Shown here piece by piece: positions 1-12,555 of a stretch of 64,000 nt of DNA (its first letter is position 1; every line of letters starts with the position of its first letter). The position numbers were made by a program, and so were the translations under genes. Origin of the DNA: Cephalotus follicularis (taxonomy: Eukaryota; Streptophyta; Magnoliopsida; Oxalidales; Cephalotaceae); NCBI GenBank assembly GCA_001972305.1, contig BDDD01000709.1, positions 1 through 64,000 of the forward strand, written 5' to 3'. The notes under the pieces were generated by a model, which was given only the letters and a program-made list of their open reading frames with translations, did not search any database and was not told the DNA's origin.

Positions 1-535
1 GACCATAACCTCGGCAGCAGTATCATAATCGATTTCCTCTACAGTTCCGTAACGGAGGACCTCTGCCCTATCTATGGGATAAGGAAATTAACTCCACATG
101 ATTTCTTGGGATTTGTGCTTATCCAAATAAAGAGGGAGTGTCATAGTGAACTACCAACAAGGAAACAGCGACATATCTGGCGGAGATCAAGGGGAATGAC
201 CGAGATCCTCGGCATTTCCCTAGGGGACAGCTATAACCTCCTATTTTCACGCTCAAACCGTTACAAGACAACACTATAAATATAAGTTCAACAGACTGAA
301 CAAAGGTCAGTCATTTTTACATTGCAAAGAACCTTTTACCCTCTGCACTTTGTCTAACTTGAGCGTCGGAGTGTCCCTGGGAGAACAACCTCCTGGACTT
401 TTCACCATTTTGTTACTTTGTGCAGGGATCAGAGATCAACGTCTTCCTTCAGGCATCCTTTGCGAGCGTTTCTCTTAACAAATTAAAGTCCTCCACGTAG
501 GATACTGTTTAGAGAAAGATTTCTGTATCAACACT
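1..535 (+). mobile_element. 3' part of a Tat-lineage Ty3/gypsy LTR
   Basis: The piece has a TATA box (TATAAATATA, 275-284) and, about 75 bases further on, the phrase TTGAGCGTCGGAGTG (around 358-373), which is typical of the R/U5 part of Tat/Ogre-type plant LTRs. A further run ending in TGTGCAGGG (about 420-427) fits the same layout. The left end lies outside the window. No gag or pol follows, so this is a remnant or a solo copy. The family call rests on remembered signature phrases, not on an alignment. Confidence 0.6.
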
Positions 536-2239
536 TATAAATATTCGAATGATTTAAAAATTAATATATATAAAATCTAAAAATAAAAAATCATATTTAA
601 CAGTTGAATATAAAAAATATAAATTTTATAATAATTCATACGTAAAAATGTTCATCAATAATGTTTTATTTAGAGAATCTCTTTAATACTCCCTGCATAT
701 AAAATTTTGTGAGTTGATAAATCAAAGATGGATATTATTAAGAGAGAGAGAGAGAGAGTTAATGTTTTTTTTTTGTTATAAAGAGAGAGAGTTGATGTTG
801 CAAGAGGACAAATGATGGGAAAGTGAAGTGGAGGTCTAAATACAATGCTAGAGATTGAAACTTCAATGGTTAGCAACCAAATCGGATCAGGTTTACTTTG
901 CTTGGCATTGATACAATCAGTCTTGACTCTTCAACAAATGCTGCCCAGTTGACATTTGATTATCCACAATTTATTGGTGGGGTGTACACTTTGAGCATGT
1001 AAGAGTTTTGATTTGTTTAACAAAACCCAAATGCTTATGATGGAATTCATTTAATAGTTGGTTTGGTCGTTGGCAGTGCGTGTGCCTACCTCATCTTGTT
1101 GATTACCTTGTCGGCATGACCCTTTGTAGAATCACGTTTTAATTAGATTAGTCGTTCATAATCCAAAAACTTAAAGTGTGAAGACCTCGATACAATTCTT
1201 TATTTCTAAATAGTGAGCTGAAATTTCAATAAGGGAGTGCTACGTTTAACTTCTAAATGACACTCTAATCTAAAAGCTAATGTATAATAGATATTTCCAA
1301 TATTCAATTATTGAATATGAATTATTATCAAGCATATTAATTTTTAAATCATTTCGATATCTATGAATATATTATTGAATAAACAACTTTTTAACTGTAT
1401 ATGTAAAATTTATATAACAACCAAATTTATTATGTGTAAATAACATTTGAACGACTTAAAAGTTTATATATATATATATATATATATATTCAACGATTAG
1501 ATATAAAAAATATAAATTTTATGTGAATGACTTACAAGATAGTATCTTTAAAGAGTTTTTGAACGTATTCCTAACAATATTTATTTTGATATTGACCACT
1601 GATATTTCATGTGGGTTTGATCACACGTGAGAATGTTATTGACTAACACTAATTTTCAATTGATTAGATTAAGAACTCATTGTGCATGCAAAAGAATTAG
1701 TTGAACTAATAAAGTCATATGAATTTTAATGCTCATATACCAAGGACAAGGCATTCACTTGAATTAATTGAGAGATGTAAAGATGTAAAATGTTTTTTTT
1801 AGGTGTGTGACATATTCATTAATTAAGTGAAGTAACTATATTCACTAAATAATAGCATGTTTAACAGAATATCTATGAATATTCGATTGTCTTAAAATTT
1901 GACATGTATGATTTATATAGATAAATAATCGAATATAACAATGAGATTTACTTATATGCTTAAGATGATGTGATAAATATATAAGCGTGTGTGCTATGTC
2001 AAGTATATACTCAAAGCTCTTAAATAAATACTATTAAAATTATATATTTCAGATGCATGGAATAAATTGAGTGAATATTGAAATATATACAATAATCCCG
2101 GCTAGCGATCCAACTAATGAAACATACCTTTATCACAATTGTAGTTACTAATTAGTGGCCACAAACATGGTAAAATTGTTATGCAAAAAAAAAAATTTGG
2201 CACGTTTTTTTGGTACATTAATTAGGAACGAGTGTAAAC
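536..2239. other. AT-rich stretch without genes
   Basis: I see no coding region here; the open frames are short and lack recognisable domains. The stretch holds a GA run near 731-760, a TA run near 1463-1490, and two similar AT-rich blocks in the same orientation (about 598-640 and 1488-1530, both containing ATAAAAAATATAAATTTTAT). These blocks could be remnants of a small dispersed element, but no terminal repeats could be assigned. Confidence 0.5.
1463..1490. repeat. (TA)n microsatellite
   Basis: A nearly pure TA run in an AT-rich stretch without genes. Confidence 0.9.
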
Positions 2240-2900
2240 TTAGAACTACATTCTCAAGGAGGTGAAACTAACCAAAATCAAAGGATTAGGAGGTGTTGAA
2301 AATTTGGAGATCCCTTAGCAACCATAGATTTGGATGACCTACAAAAAAGAAAGAAAGAAAGGAGGTGACCGGAGGAGATTCTAAGGGTATTCTCCAATGC
2401 TTAAGTCAGTTTAATGACAAACAATGGGTTTTCGTTAGGTAATAGCATAGAGAGTGTAGAAGAAAGCTCTTTATACCTTAGACTCTTCCTATATTTATAG
2501 GGTGAAGTGATAGTGTTTCAACGTATTTGGTTTATAAAGGCATACTAAAACTTATGGGTTGAATCTTGAAATGATTTGTATTTTTGTAAGAGTCACAATG
2601 AGACCCTTTGCCGTTAATGTTTATTTGTAAGGAATCCAACTCTATCACTTTGATGTTTATCAGTAAAGAATTCGACTCTATCACTTTGATGTAATACTCC
2701 CAAGCAGCGTGCCACATGTCGCCATTTGATTGATGTACAAATTTTGCCACATCAGAATGCCCCATTTCCTTGAGCTTGAAGAACTTTCAAAAGCATTGAA
2801 GGAAGTAGATGAAGAACGTTTACTTTGTTGACGATGATCATCCAGAGGGCTTTGACTAATTACAATTGGTGTTTTGGTGTAGAATCTGGTTGAATGGACC
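2240..2900 (-). mobile_element. Minus-strand Tat-lineage LTR core
   Basis: Read on the minus strand, a TATA box (2491-2499) is followed about 90 bases later by a phrase close to ACTTGAGCGTCGGAG (about 2389-2410), then a CCTCC-rich run and TTTGTAGGTC. The same order is seen on the plus strand at 1-430. Together with the Tat pol fragment further upstream on the same strand (4440-4870), this looks like the 3' LTR of an old minus-strand Tat element. The outer ends are not defined; the limits given are approximate. Confidence 0.5.
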
Positions 2901-3767
2901 TCAAAAACGGACTTGGGATGTTGAAATTAGGTCGGTATGAGATTCTGAAAAAAAATCATGATGTGGCATGCTAACGTGTCAGACTAGCCAAAGCTGTGGC
3001 GCAAATCCCACCCACCCAAGACGGTGCATGTGGCTACTCTTGACGTTGGATTTAGACATAATTTTCCAGGCTGTGCATATTTTCATCTGACGGTTCTTAC
3101 AGTAGTGGTGGTGTCACCTGACGTTGGTTGGAGACGACGGATCGAAGGACACCATACTTGGAGGATGCTTTGGGTACTCGGCGTCTCTTTCAACGTCATC
3201 AGGTTGTGATGATGGCTGGGTTGGACCGATCAGAGGAAGCTGATTCTCCTGGAGGTTGTGGCGTCACCTAACGTAGCCTGGATTGTCGGAAACAAAGAAA
3301 GCCACGTTAGGTACAAGCGTTGGAGCATGACACCTTTCTCAACGACGTCCAATAGTGTTGACTTCAGTGGTGGATCGATCACATCATCTCAGTTCTATTG
3401 GAGGTGGTCTCGTCGTCTAAGGATCGTCGGATATGGAAGATCGAATAGAGCAGTGGTGGCTTGACTGAGTTAGATGTGTGATACGCGTTTTCATCGGCTT
3501 CTGGTGTCTAGCTTGACCAAGCATCAAGGCCAGACGCCATGGCCAAACTCTGTGGCCTAGCGTCTGGTTTGGCCACGCACCATGGCCTGGCATTAGGTCT
3601 GGTGTCTGGGCTTAGCCTGCCCTAGCGTCTAGGCTTGCCTGTGATTGTTTCCACCATGTTCCAATCTTTGAACAGATGTAACTTTGTATCTGCAAAGAGT
3701 CACAGGACACACTATATATCGTATCCAAGCTCATGGAGAATTCTTCAATTTTCTGAGACTATTTTTT
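2901..3767. other. Unclassified sequence between Tat pieces
   Basis: This stretch is richer in GC than its left neighbour and has no protein I recognise. It probably belongs to the U3 or 3' untranslated part of the minus-strand Tat element by position. Around 3510-3650 there are repeated GGCC and GCGTCT words, including an inverted repeat with arms CCAGACGC (3530-3537) and GCGTCTGG (3560-3567). Confidence 0.35.
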
Positions 3768-4067
3768 GAAGGTTTTGGAGATCTTCAGAAATATAGTGTC
3801 TTGTAGGAAGATGGAAACCTTGCATTTAAGGGCTTAACTTTCGGAGGCTTCGCAAGCCTTCGAAGGTGTATTGCCTTATAGGAAGGTGAGAGCCCTACCT
3901 GTAAGAGCTTATCTTTTGAAGCGTTTGTAAACCTTCATAAATATAATGTCTTGTAGGAATGTGAGAACCTTACATGTAAGGGATTGTCTTTCGAAGGCTT
4001 TGTAAATCTTCAGAAATGTAATGTCTTGTAGAAATGTGAGAACCTTGCCTGTAAGGGCTTGTCTTAT
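3768..4067 (-). repeat. 75-bp tandem repeat, four copies
   Basis: Copies begin at 3768, 3844, 3918 and 3993 and a fifth starts to diverge at 4068, so the period is 74-76 bases. Each copy holds the words GAAGG...CTTCAGAAAT, ATGTCTTGTAGG and GTGAGAACCTT. It lies between the Tat pol fragment and the Tat LTR core, in the place of that element's 3' untranslated region. Tat/Ogre elements are known to carry tandem repeats there (for example PisTR-A in pea Ogre). Confidence 0.8.
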
Positions 4068-4439
4068 GAAGGAGCTGCGGATGGCTTCATTTCATAGTGA
4101 TAAGAGACTTTAAATTTTGTTTCTAGGCATGATTCTTAGGCCAATAGTGATGGTGTTTCCCCTCGAACCATAGACTTATTGGCGGGCTCTTGTTGAGTCA
4201 ACCGACTTTATGTTTAGCGATTTTCGTGCAATTGTTTTGACTAAGTGTTTGGTTTCACTTTGCAATGTGTCTTTCAATAGATTTTGGGGGTTGTCGAAAC
4301 CGATTGCAGTAGCATATGGACAATGTAAAGAGATAGACACTTATCTACTATTGAAAATAAATAGGATAGACATTGATGAATCATAAGCAAAAGAGATCCT
4401 AACGATCTCACAAACCACTGATGCTAGCCAATGTTAGCC

Positions 4440-4870
4440 ACTGAACTCGATGTGGAGACTCTTGCTGGGCTTAGGCTTTAGTGATGCCAAGTAGAATTGT
4501 CTAGCCATTTTTTGATATCCTTTGACTTCTCCAACTCTAAAACTTGTTGGAAACTTCATCTTTATATTGAGGGTCAACATTATGGCTCATAGAGAATTGA
4601 GGCTTGGCCTTCCAATAATCATGTCGAAGGGTACTTAACAACCAAGACCATCACCGTGGGTTGGAAAGGTGCGATCCCCATGGTAACCGGTGGTTCAATA
4701 ATGTCTTTGACTTGCATAGGCTCTCTTGAGAACCCATAAAGATGGGGGTCTATTTGATTGAGCCTGTCCTTGCCGATCTTCATCTTCTCAAAAACTTGAG
4801 AGTACAATATGTCGACCAAGCTCTAATTATCAATGAGGACTTTCTTTACTTTGAAATTGGCCATATCGAG
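4440..4870 (-). pseudogene. Tat-lineage gag-pol fragment (protease to RT spacer)
   Basis: On the minus strand this encodes a stretch resembling the aspartic protease C-terminal part of Tat-type gypsy polyproteins: DILYSQVFEKM, DPHLYGFS, a PVTMG strand and an IIGRP motif, followed by a spacer resembling MARQFYLASLKPKP. In the family this part lies between gag and reverse transcriptase. The fragment is a decayed remnant with several breaks. The chromovirus LTR E abuts it at 4871. The motifs support gypsy/Tat; the exact sub-lineage is inferred. Confidence 0.65.
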
Positions 4871-5319
4871 TGTAACACCCCGGACACGCTGAAGGTCTGA
4901 GACATCACCCAAATCTGTTCAATCTCTTAATCCATAAATTGGGTACTATTTAAATTCTATTCCATGCACCGAAAATTCATAAATACTTAAAAACTTTATA
5001 CATATGTGTGTATATCCATTCAATAAATCTTAAACATTAATACTATACATTACCTTTCATTATCAATAAATATCATATGTCCATAAGAATCCTTATAATT
5101 CCAAACATAACATGCATACATATCTTATACATCCATACAATGAAATAATAGGAGAAACCATCCCTGAATCCATGCTCCATGCATCCATACCAATATTGAT
5201 CTCTCTGTCCATGACCACTGCCACAACCCCCTGATCAGTCCGTACCTGAACACATAATGATGGCATTCTGGAAAGATAGGTCAGCCAAACGACCTCGTAG
5301 AAACACAAACTCATGCTTA
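4871..5319 (-). mobile_element. Chromovirus LTR E, left piece (LTR 3' end)
   Basis: The plus-strand start TGTAACACCCCGG is the reverse complement of a typical chromovirus LTR end. The piece contains a small inverted repeat AGGTC/GACCT (5278-5295) next to a phrase GTACCTGAAC that recurs in the other chromovirus LTRs of the window. It continues as a 14-base scrap (7539-7552) and then at 37370 after two nested insertions. Summed without insertions LTR E is about 2.4 kb, similar to the solo LTRs at 12179 and 15903. Confidence 0.7.
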
Positions 5320-7533
5320 TGTTAGGTGAGATGACCCGACAAGCCATTAGATAGGCTGTCGTATTGTATCGATCTATGTACATAAACGATCTTATTCCTT
5401 ATATATATGACATGTGCAAATTTGTTATGGCAATATCATTTGTGTTTTATCACTTAATTGAAGTAGTTTATTATTTACTTACTTACGCTTATGATGCCCT
5501 GACATAAGGTTGGATGCCTATCATAGAGGCTGTGAGATTGGTTACCTTATTCCTTATGTCGAATTAGTTCTAAGTCATAGGTTCACTTTGTGGGCATTAG
5601 TGAACCGGATAGACTTGCGCGTATGTTGCATGCTCATGGAATTGGAGGATGGAATCTCTCACTACCATCTGTGTTGGACACTAGGGCAAATACGAGGTGC
5701 ACGCTGAGAGTGTGTACACTAAACTGGACCCTCGTAGGAGACACTGTTTGGATAGTCGCTATTCTCATGTTAGTAGTGACTACTATTTGTTGTGTTTGTG
5801 TATAAGTGTTAGTCACTTAGCGAGTTCTCAAACTTGTATGATCTTTAGATCTGAGCGACTGCTCTATATTGTATGGAGACGGTTATGCTTTGATCTCCAC
5901 CTTACCCAGTTCTTGCACAGGGTTGGCAATTGGGTGGTCTTTGGGTATGATCGAATCTATACGAATATAAGCAAGTGCGCAATAAGGGATTGTCACACCT
6001 GAGCAAAGGTGATCGACTATATTATGATCAGACTGTACTTTGGACTTATGAAATCCTTAGCCAAGGTTGAGGTAGATCGGAAATTAGATTTTCAGAGAGT
6101 TTACCAAAGGTCCTATTAATAATAAGATATTTTAGATATTGAGGTTTTATCTAAAGTTGACATGTATCCTTACCCTAGACCTCAATTGGGACCAAGTATG
6201 ACAAGGGATTATAGTACACGTGAATTGACGACTTAGAAAGTCTTGCATTACGGCGGCGCGTAATAAATTATGAAAAAATTAATTAGATTAATTTTTTCAT
6301 CTGGATAATATTAGATATTATTCTGAGAGCATTTAAATTGGTCTAGGACCATTTAGAATGGCTAAACCGAACCTTAGGGGTATTTCGGTAATTTATGTAC
6401 GCAACCATTTTTCTAACCAAGATTTTAAAGGGTCCTTGCCCAATAATGTTTAGTTCTTTAATATGTTGGACATATTAAGTCTTGGTGATATTTTATCAAA
6501 TATCGGTTAAGTGGATCTTACATATTTGTTTGATCTTACTTAATCAATATTCGAAGGGAACATGAAATCACTAAAAGAGTTAGACTCAATTTACTTCACC
6601 TGCCAGTCAAAGTGTCGACACCTTCTAAGAAAGCGTCGACACCTTCTGGGAAAGCATCAATGCATTTCTTTAGACAAACGTTGACGCCTTCTGGGAAGCG
6701 TCGACGATTAATGCATGGACAGGTGTGATGTCCTTTAGAAAGATGTTGACGTTTTTAGCGCATTATTGTACGTTTTGTGCGCGACATGCAATCAGTGCAC
6801 GAACATACATCGTGGGCACATTATCTCTCTCATCTCCAGTCATTTTCTCTTGTTCATGCACGTTATAGAAACGTGGGGATCATGGCTTCGGACTCCCTAG
6901 GAGTGAGGACCATGATCCTATGTATTGGGAGATTGGGAGAGAGGGAAGGTGGGCTGGTGAAAGTGTATATTTGTAGAAAAATTGATCAATTTTGTGTGGG
7001 GATTTTTGCTGGGCAATACCATAGAGACTTCTCTCTGCACTCACTGAGATAAACCAAGCAAGTGCTTATCTAGGGTGGATTGATTTTGGCTAAGTCTTGT
7101 TAGTCTAAATTTATCCTTCTTAAGTTTAGAGAGAGAGAGAGAATACATTTTGTTCTTACTTATTGCTGGTCTGGTTTTTGGTTCCTTGGAGAGCAGGACC
7201 AGTGACATTTTGGAGGATATTGAGGGAGTTTTCCCAAGCTTGAACCGACAAAGTTTGAAGGAGCCATCACTTATTGGTATATCACTTGGTCCTTCTTTGC
7301 ACTGCCATGTCTTTGCCATGCCTTTGTGTCACCATTGCATGCAATGGTGACACCAATTCAACTCTTGTATGATGTGGTGATCCTTGTATGTTGAGCATAT
7401 TTGTATATGGACTGTTTTGTTTATGTGTTTCGGGTGTTTTTCCCCTGCCATGATTATGTTTTTAAGTTTTTTTCTGCACCCTATACACCCAAGTCCATTT
7501 TTGGCTCTGGGAACGGTTTGTCCGTTTCTATCA
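5320..7533 (+). mobile_element. Solo LTR of the copia A family
   Basis: It begins TGTTAGGTGAGATGACCC and ends TTTCTATCA, is 2214 bp long and is flanked by the duplication GCTTA (5315-5319 and 7534-7538). Its sequence runs parallel to the LTRs of copia A (7553 and 35183), for example GACCCGACAAGCCATT at the start and the CCACCTTACCCAGTTC phrase. There is no internal region, so it arose by LTR-LTR recombination or as a remnant of it. Its 3' third differs more from copia A than the rest. Confidence 0.85.
6613..6755. repeat. GCGTCGAC palindrome array in solo copia LTR
   Basis: Several copies of AGCGTCGAC, GTCGACACC and GTTGACGCC lie 20-35 bases apart, some in complementary orientation. Confidence 0.7.
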
Positions 7534-7552
7534 GCTTATGATATGAACAGAT

Positions 7553-8071
7553 TGTTAGATAGAGTGACCCGACAAGCCATTGGATGGGCTTTTGTATCAA
7601 ACATATATGTGTATATAAATAGTCTTATTCCAGATATATGACACGTGCTAATTTGTTTACATTATTTATGGCAAAATCACTTGTGTTTTATCACATAATT
7701 GAAGTAGTTTTAAATTACCCTACTTACACTTGTGATGCCCTGACATAAGGTTGGATGCCAAGCATGGAGGCAGTGAGATTGACTACCTTATCCCTTATGT
7801 CGAATTAGTTCCAAGTCATAGGTTCACTTTGTGGGCATTAGCGAACCGGATAGACTTGCGCGTATGTTGCCTGCTTTTGGGAATTGGAGGATGGATTCTC
7901 TCACTACCATATGTGTTGCGAAACTAGGGAAAATACAGGGTGCGCGTTGGGAGTGTGTACACTGAAACTTAGCGAGTTCTTGAACTCGTCTGATCCTTAG
8001 ACCTGAGCGACTGCTCTATATTTTATGGCGACGGTTCTGCTTTGATCTCCACCTTACCCAGTCTTGCATAG
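7553..8071 (+). mobile_element. Copia A 5' LTR, first part
   Basis: This matches the first part of the 3' LTR at 35183 and the solo LTR at 5320. It stops where Athila sequence begins; the LTR resumes at 21719. Confidence 0.85.
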
Positions 8072-8492
8072 ACACTCCGTATAGACATAGCATGTCTACT
8101 CATACGATTTGTCGCCGCTGCCACACTCCGTATAGACCTAGAATGACTACTCATACGATTTGTCATCACAGTTGCACTCCGTATCGACCTAGCTGCTGTT
8201 GGTTACCAAGGTTTTATCAATCAAGTAAGTGAGTTGTTCAATATAATCTATGGTGAGTTTCTATACCCCAAAATCGATTTTCTCTTGCATATTTTATTCA
8301 GTTTATTTTCTGCTTTGATAGTTCATAAATTTGCATGTGTTATTTCTGTTAGTTTAATATTCCTTCAAGATCGTATACTTCACCTAGGTTGGATAGATTA
8401 AAATTAATTTAGCTTGTTTCCTAGCGTTCGACCCGTTACTGCACAACTGTACACTTGCGGTATAAATTTAAAACATTCAAAATTCGTGAACA
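8072..8492 (+). repeat. Athila 5' LTR, partial copy
   Basis: Only the last 421 bases of the LTR are present; they match 21298-21718. The start holds a tandem repeat of about 50 bases (ACTCCGTATAGAC...CTACTCATACGATTTGTC) in about two and a half copies, followed by the conserved tail that ends GAACA. Confidence 0.85.
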
Positions 8493-8498
8493 AGTTTT

Positions 8499-8515
8499 TG
8501 GCGCCGTTTCTGGGG
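8499..8515 (+). other. Athila primer binding site
   Basis: TGGCGCCGTTTCTGGGG lies six bases after the LTR end. It is the usual gypsy Athila/Tat type of primer site, complementary to a tRNA 3' end. Confidence 0.85.
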
Positions 8516-8809
8516 AAATAAGTTTTAGATTAGTTTTAATTTATTTAACTGATTCGTAGTATTTAGTTTAGTTAATTTTGAAAAAAAAATATGCGTTCTT
8601 TGTTTTTAATTTTCGGTTATCTACTTTAATTTATGTTATATGATTTAATTTAGTATTTCCTGTTTTAGTTCGTGTTTTGCGTTAATTAGTAATTTTCTCG
8701 TTAGTGCGTCTTGTTAGTGTTTTGCTTGTGGTTTGTTTTATGTTAGTGTATGACTGAATGGGTTCGTGGTCCAAATCATTGATTAGAAAGAATTAATCAA
8801 CCAGCAACA

Positions 8810-10126
8810 ATGGCAGACGAACGACCCATCCAAACTCTACGCGATAGATTTTACCCTGCGAGAACAGTGAAATCATCCTGTATCCAGTTGCCTGCTCCTC
8901 AAGGGAACAATTTTGAGTTAAAATCTCAGTTCATTAGCACACTTCCGCACTTTCATGGTTTACCCAATGATGATGCATATCTCTTCTTTCGTGAGTTCGA
9001 GGAGGTGTGTGCCCTCATGAAACTCCAGCAACTCTCAGACGATGCGATCAAATTGCGATTTATAAATTTTTCTCTGAAAGATGGAGCTAAAAAGTGGCTC
9101 TACAGTCTCCTAAATGGTTCCATCTCTACATGGGACCATTTTACTGTCTTGTTCCTAAAGAAATTCTTTCTGCTCCACAAAATCAATAAACTTAGGAACG
9201 ACATTCTCCAGTTTCGCCAATGACCCAATGAATCATTCACTCGATGTGTGGAACATTTCAAAGACCTTCTCTTAAAGTGTCCATATCATGGTTTGAACAC
9301 GTGGCATTTGTGCCAAATCATCTACGAAGTCATCGACTACTAAACCAAGAAATTGGTTGAGTCGATGTGTCCTGATGGGTTCACCTCATACACTGATGAA
9401 AATGTGGCTTGGAATTTCTTGCTACATTTGGGTGAGAGAACTATGGAGTGGGAGTCCACTCAAGTTTCTGAGAGAGTTTTGCCGAGTAAGGGGTACGTTA
9501 TAGAAGGAGCAGTTGCTATGGAGGCACAGTTAGAAAGCCACCTCATGAGATTGGAGTGGATAGTTAGGGGTTCCGCGCAAGTAAATCATATATATCAAAG
9601 CACCCCTATGTGTTCTTGGTGACAGTCACCAAATCATGTTGTTGAAGAATGCCAAAATTTCATTGAAAATCAAATACCCTCTTGAGAATGTGTCCACTAT
9701 GAATCAATACAACCCGTATAGTAACACATACAATCCGGGTTGACGAAATCACCCAAACTTCTCATGGAGCCAAGGGCAAAATGCAAGGGGACCCTCAAAT
9801 TTTTCGGGTCACAATTCAAATTTTTTGAGGCAACCTTCGAGCTTCTTTGGCCAGTCTGTCCCACAACAGACCTTTCAAAGGTTTCCCCCGACTTCAAACA
9901 ATGTTCGACCATCCTTCCCCCACAAAATCAATTCCAAAATCAACAATCACCGGCTTTGCTGAACCAAAGGGAAGACACGTCTAGGATTTCCTCGTTAGAA
10001 AAGAGCATAGAGCTTCTCATAAGCACTGTAATTACTAGTCAGCATAACATGGAGAAGCAAATTTTAGAGCTTGCATTCTCTCTACATGAACGTGAGAAAG
10101 GCAAGATGCCTTCCCAACCGGACTAG
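8810..10126 (+). pseudogene. Athila gag region
   Basis: The first 137 residues hold the diagnostic Athila gag stretch: a short N-terminus (MADERPIQTLRD), then PHFHGLPNDDAYLFFREFEEVC and the KDGAKKWLYSL helix of the capsid domain. The initiation codon follows AACA in a good plant context and lies about 300 bases after the primer site. Later blocks (9353-9622 and 9740-10126) continue gag and the linker, rich in Asn, Gln and Pro. In the family gag forms the virus-like particle. The region is broken at several places and makes no whole protein. Confidence 0.8.
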
Positions 10127-10626
10127 AATCCGAGGAACACAATGAACCCGTCTGCGCACATCCAACTATCATCGAATCCGTAAGTCTCCTCAACCTCCTT
10201 GGGCCCTTCAAAACAAATTTTTATCCTAAGGAGTGGAAATGAGTACCAACCAACGGATCAAACAGAAAATGTGAGCGAGCAGTTGTTTGAGTCCGCGACG
10301 CAAGAAAAGTGAAATGAACAATTGGTTGACTCCTTTACACAACCAACGAATTTAGGCGCGCAAGATAAATAGAGGAAGGAGCAAGAGGACGAGAAGAAGG
10401 AACAACCAGTGGCTATGCCCAAGCGTTCATACAATCCACTAGTTCCTTTTCCAAAGAGATTACAAAATAAGAAAGTCCCAGCGATGAAAAAGATCATTGA
10501 AACATTTAAGCAAGTCCAAATCAACATTCCATTGCTGGAAGCAATTGCTCATGTGCCCTTTTATGCAAAATTCCTAAAAGTCTTATGCATTAAAAAGAGG
10601 ATCCTTTAGACCCCGAAAAGGCTTTC

Positions 10627-11170
10627 TTGGCAGCCAATATAAGTTCAATGTTTTCGCAACCAATGGTGCAAAAATATAAAGACCCTGACTGCCCGACAAT
10701 CTCTTGCATCATAGGCAACACCAAAATTGAACATGCTCTATTTGATTTAGGAGCAAGTGTGAATTTGTTGCCGTCATCGGTTTACGAGAAGCTTGGTTTA
10801 GGAGAGTTGCTCCGACCACGATGACTTTGCAATTAGCGGATATGTCTGTGAAAGTACCGAGAGGGAAAATTGAGGATGTCTTGATAAAGGTTGATGAGTT
10901 TTTCTTTCCTGTTGACTTTGTCGTTTTAGATACCCAGCCTATTACAAATCTCAATGATCAAATCCCAGTTATTCTCAGTAGACCATTCCTTGCAACGAGT
11001 AATGTGTTGATGAATTGTCGCAATGGTCTGATGAAGTTGAGTTTCGAAAATACGTCCGTGGATTTTAATGTCTTCCGCTTGGGTAAGCATCTCGCTGATT
11101 TTGATGAAGTGAATGCAATACATTCAATTCCCGACCATAGCGATACACACTTTGACATTGATTTTGATGG
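10627..11170 (+). pseudogene. Athila protease region
   Basis: The stretch CIIGNTKIEHALFDLGASVN is the retropepsin core with the D-L/S-G-A active-site loop, followed by the PSSVYEKLGLGEL strand, the conserved TLQLADMSVKVPRG and an ILSRPFLAT motif near the end of the domain. The enzyme of the family cuts the gag-pol polyprotein. Between gag and this region lies about 500 bp of degraded linker sequence. The fossil is broken. Confidence 0.75.
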
Positions 11171-11185
11171 AAATTTCAGTGAGTT

Positions 11186-12178
11186 ATGCGAGATTTACAG
11201 GATGTTGATGGAGGCAATTTCTTTGATGTGTTTAGTATGAAGCCATTAGAGCCAGTGTGCCTCTTGTCCACATCCCTACCTAAGCCATCAATAAAAAAGC
11301 CTCTGAAACTCGAATTGAAAGAATTGCCATATACTTTGAAATATTCATTCTTAGATGGAAACCAAACTCTTCCTATTATTCTATCATTTGATATTACTCC
11401 TCGTCAGGAAGATGAGGTTATTCACCTACTCAAAGAAAATAACGAGGCAATTCCTTGGATTATGGCTGACATCAAGGGAATCAACCCTTGTATTTGCGAG
11501 CATCATATAAATCTCATAGAAGGGTCCAAACCTTCTAGAGAACCACAACAAAGGGAAAATCCTGTGATGAAAGAAGCCATACAAAAAGAAATTTTGAAGT
11601 GGCTGGACAATGGGATCATTTATCCCATCTCGGATAGTCAGTGGGTGAGTCCAGGCCACGTTGTTCCAAAGAAATCCAGAGTGATGGTCGTGCAATCATC
11701 CACCAATGATTTAGTTTCGACGAAAGTCTAAACTGGATGGAGGGTGTGCATCGACTACCGTAATTTGAATACAGCCACTTGGAAGGATCATTTTCCCCTT
11801 TCGTTTATCCATCAAATGCTGGATAGGTTGGCTGGTCATGAGTATTACTGTTTTCTTGATGGGTACTCCGGATACGACAAAATTCCCATCGCTCCACAAG
11901 ATCAAGAGAAAACTACGTTCACGTGCCCTTTTGGAACATTTGCTTATCAACGCATGCCGTTTGGCCTCTACAATGCCCTCGCGACTTTCCAAAGATGCAT
12001 GATGAGTATTTTCTTTGATATGATGGAAGATTTCCTTGAAGTGTTTATGGATGACTTCTCTGTTCATGGTTCCTCGTTATCTGAATTCCTTCATCACCTG
12101 AAATTAGTACTCGAAAGAAGTAAAGAGAAGGGTGCTTAATTGGGAGAAGTACAATTTCATGGTGAAGAAGGGGATCGT
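11186..12178 (+). pseudogene. Athila reverse transcriptase, first part
   Basis: Recognisable blocks are the RT entry segment (KEILKWLDNGIIYPISDSQWVS), CIDYRNLN, the DGYSGY palm segment, the FGTFAYQRMPFGLYNA block and the catalytic segment ending FMDDFSVHG. These identify a Ty3/gypsy RT and, with the neighbours, the Athila lineage. A solo LTR (12179-14556) interrupts the domain; the rest follows at 14562. It is a broken fossil. Confidence 0.85.
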
Positions 12179-12538
12179 TGTAACACCCCGCGCCCGCAGG
12201 ACGGACACGTGGCATTACGCTCAGTCCAATATACAAAACAATGGTCGGGACTAGCAATATAAAATGCGGAAAAACTTAAAACTTTACAAATGTATATATC
12301 AGTTGCGGAAGAAACAATACACTGATCCATACATATGATACAATTTCCTTTACAATACAAGTATTTTCAAAACATTAACAATCTTTCAATACAATACACT
12401 CCAATCTCTCACAACCAACTCCTCGGTGTTCAAGCAGTCAAGCGATCAACGGTTCTCAGTCCTTCTGTCCACTGCTACCTGCTGCCCTACCTATGCAGCA
12501 CACAAAGGTACAACACAGCCCCACCCCGAAGGATGGGG

Positions 12539-12555
12539 TTAGCCACACTGGCTAA
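12539..12555 (-). other. R-region hairpin, arms TTAGCC/GGCTAA
   Basis: A 6-bp inverted repeat with a 5-base loop, in the same relative place as the hairpins at 18054, 40037, 55377 and 61270. Confidence 0.6.

Noticed and set aside
3024-3464. Two short plus-strand frames as a possible host gene fragment
   Set aside because: No known domain, no neighbouring exons, and position within an old Tat element.
5697-6002. Open frame of about 100 residues in the solo copia LTR, also open in the copia A 3' LTR (35579-35869)
   Set aside because: The two frames are alike because the LTRs are alike; most differences change the amino acid and no domain is seen, so there is no sign of selection on a protein.
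8072-8200. Target duplication for Athila in the copia A LTR
   Set aside because: The left Athila LTR is only partly present, so no matching duplication can be assigned.
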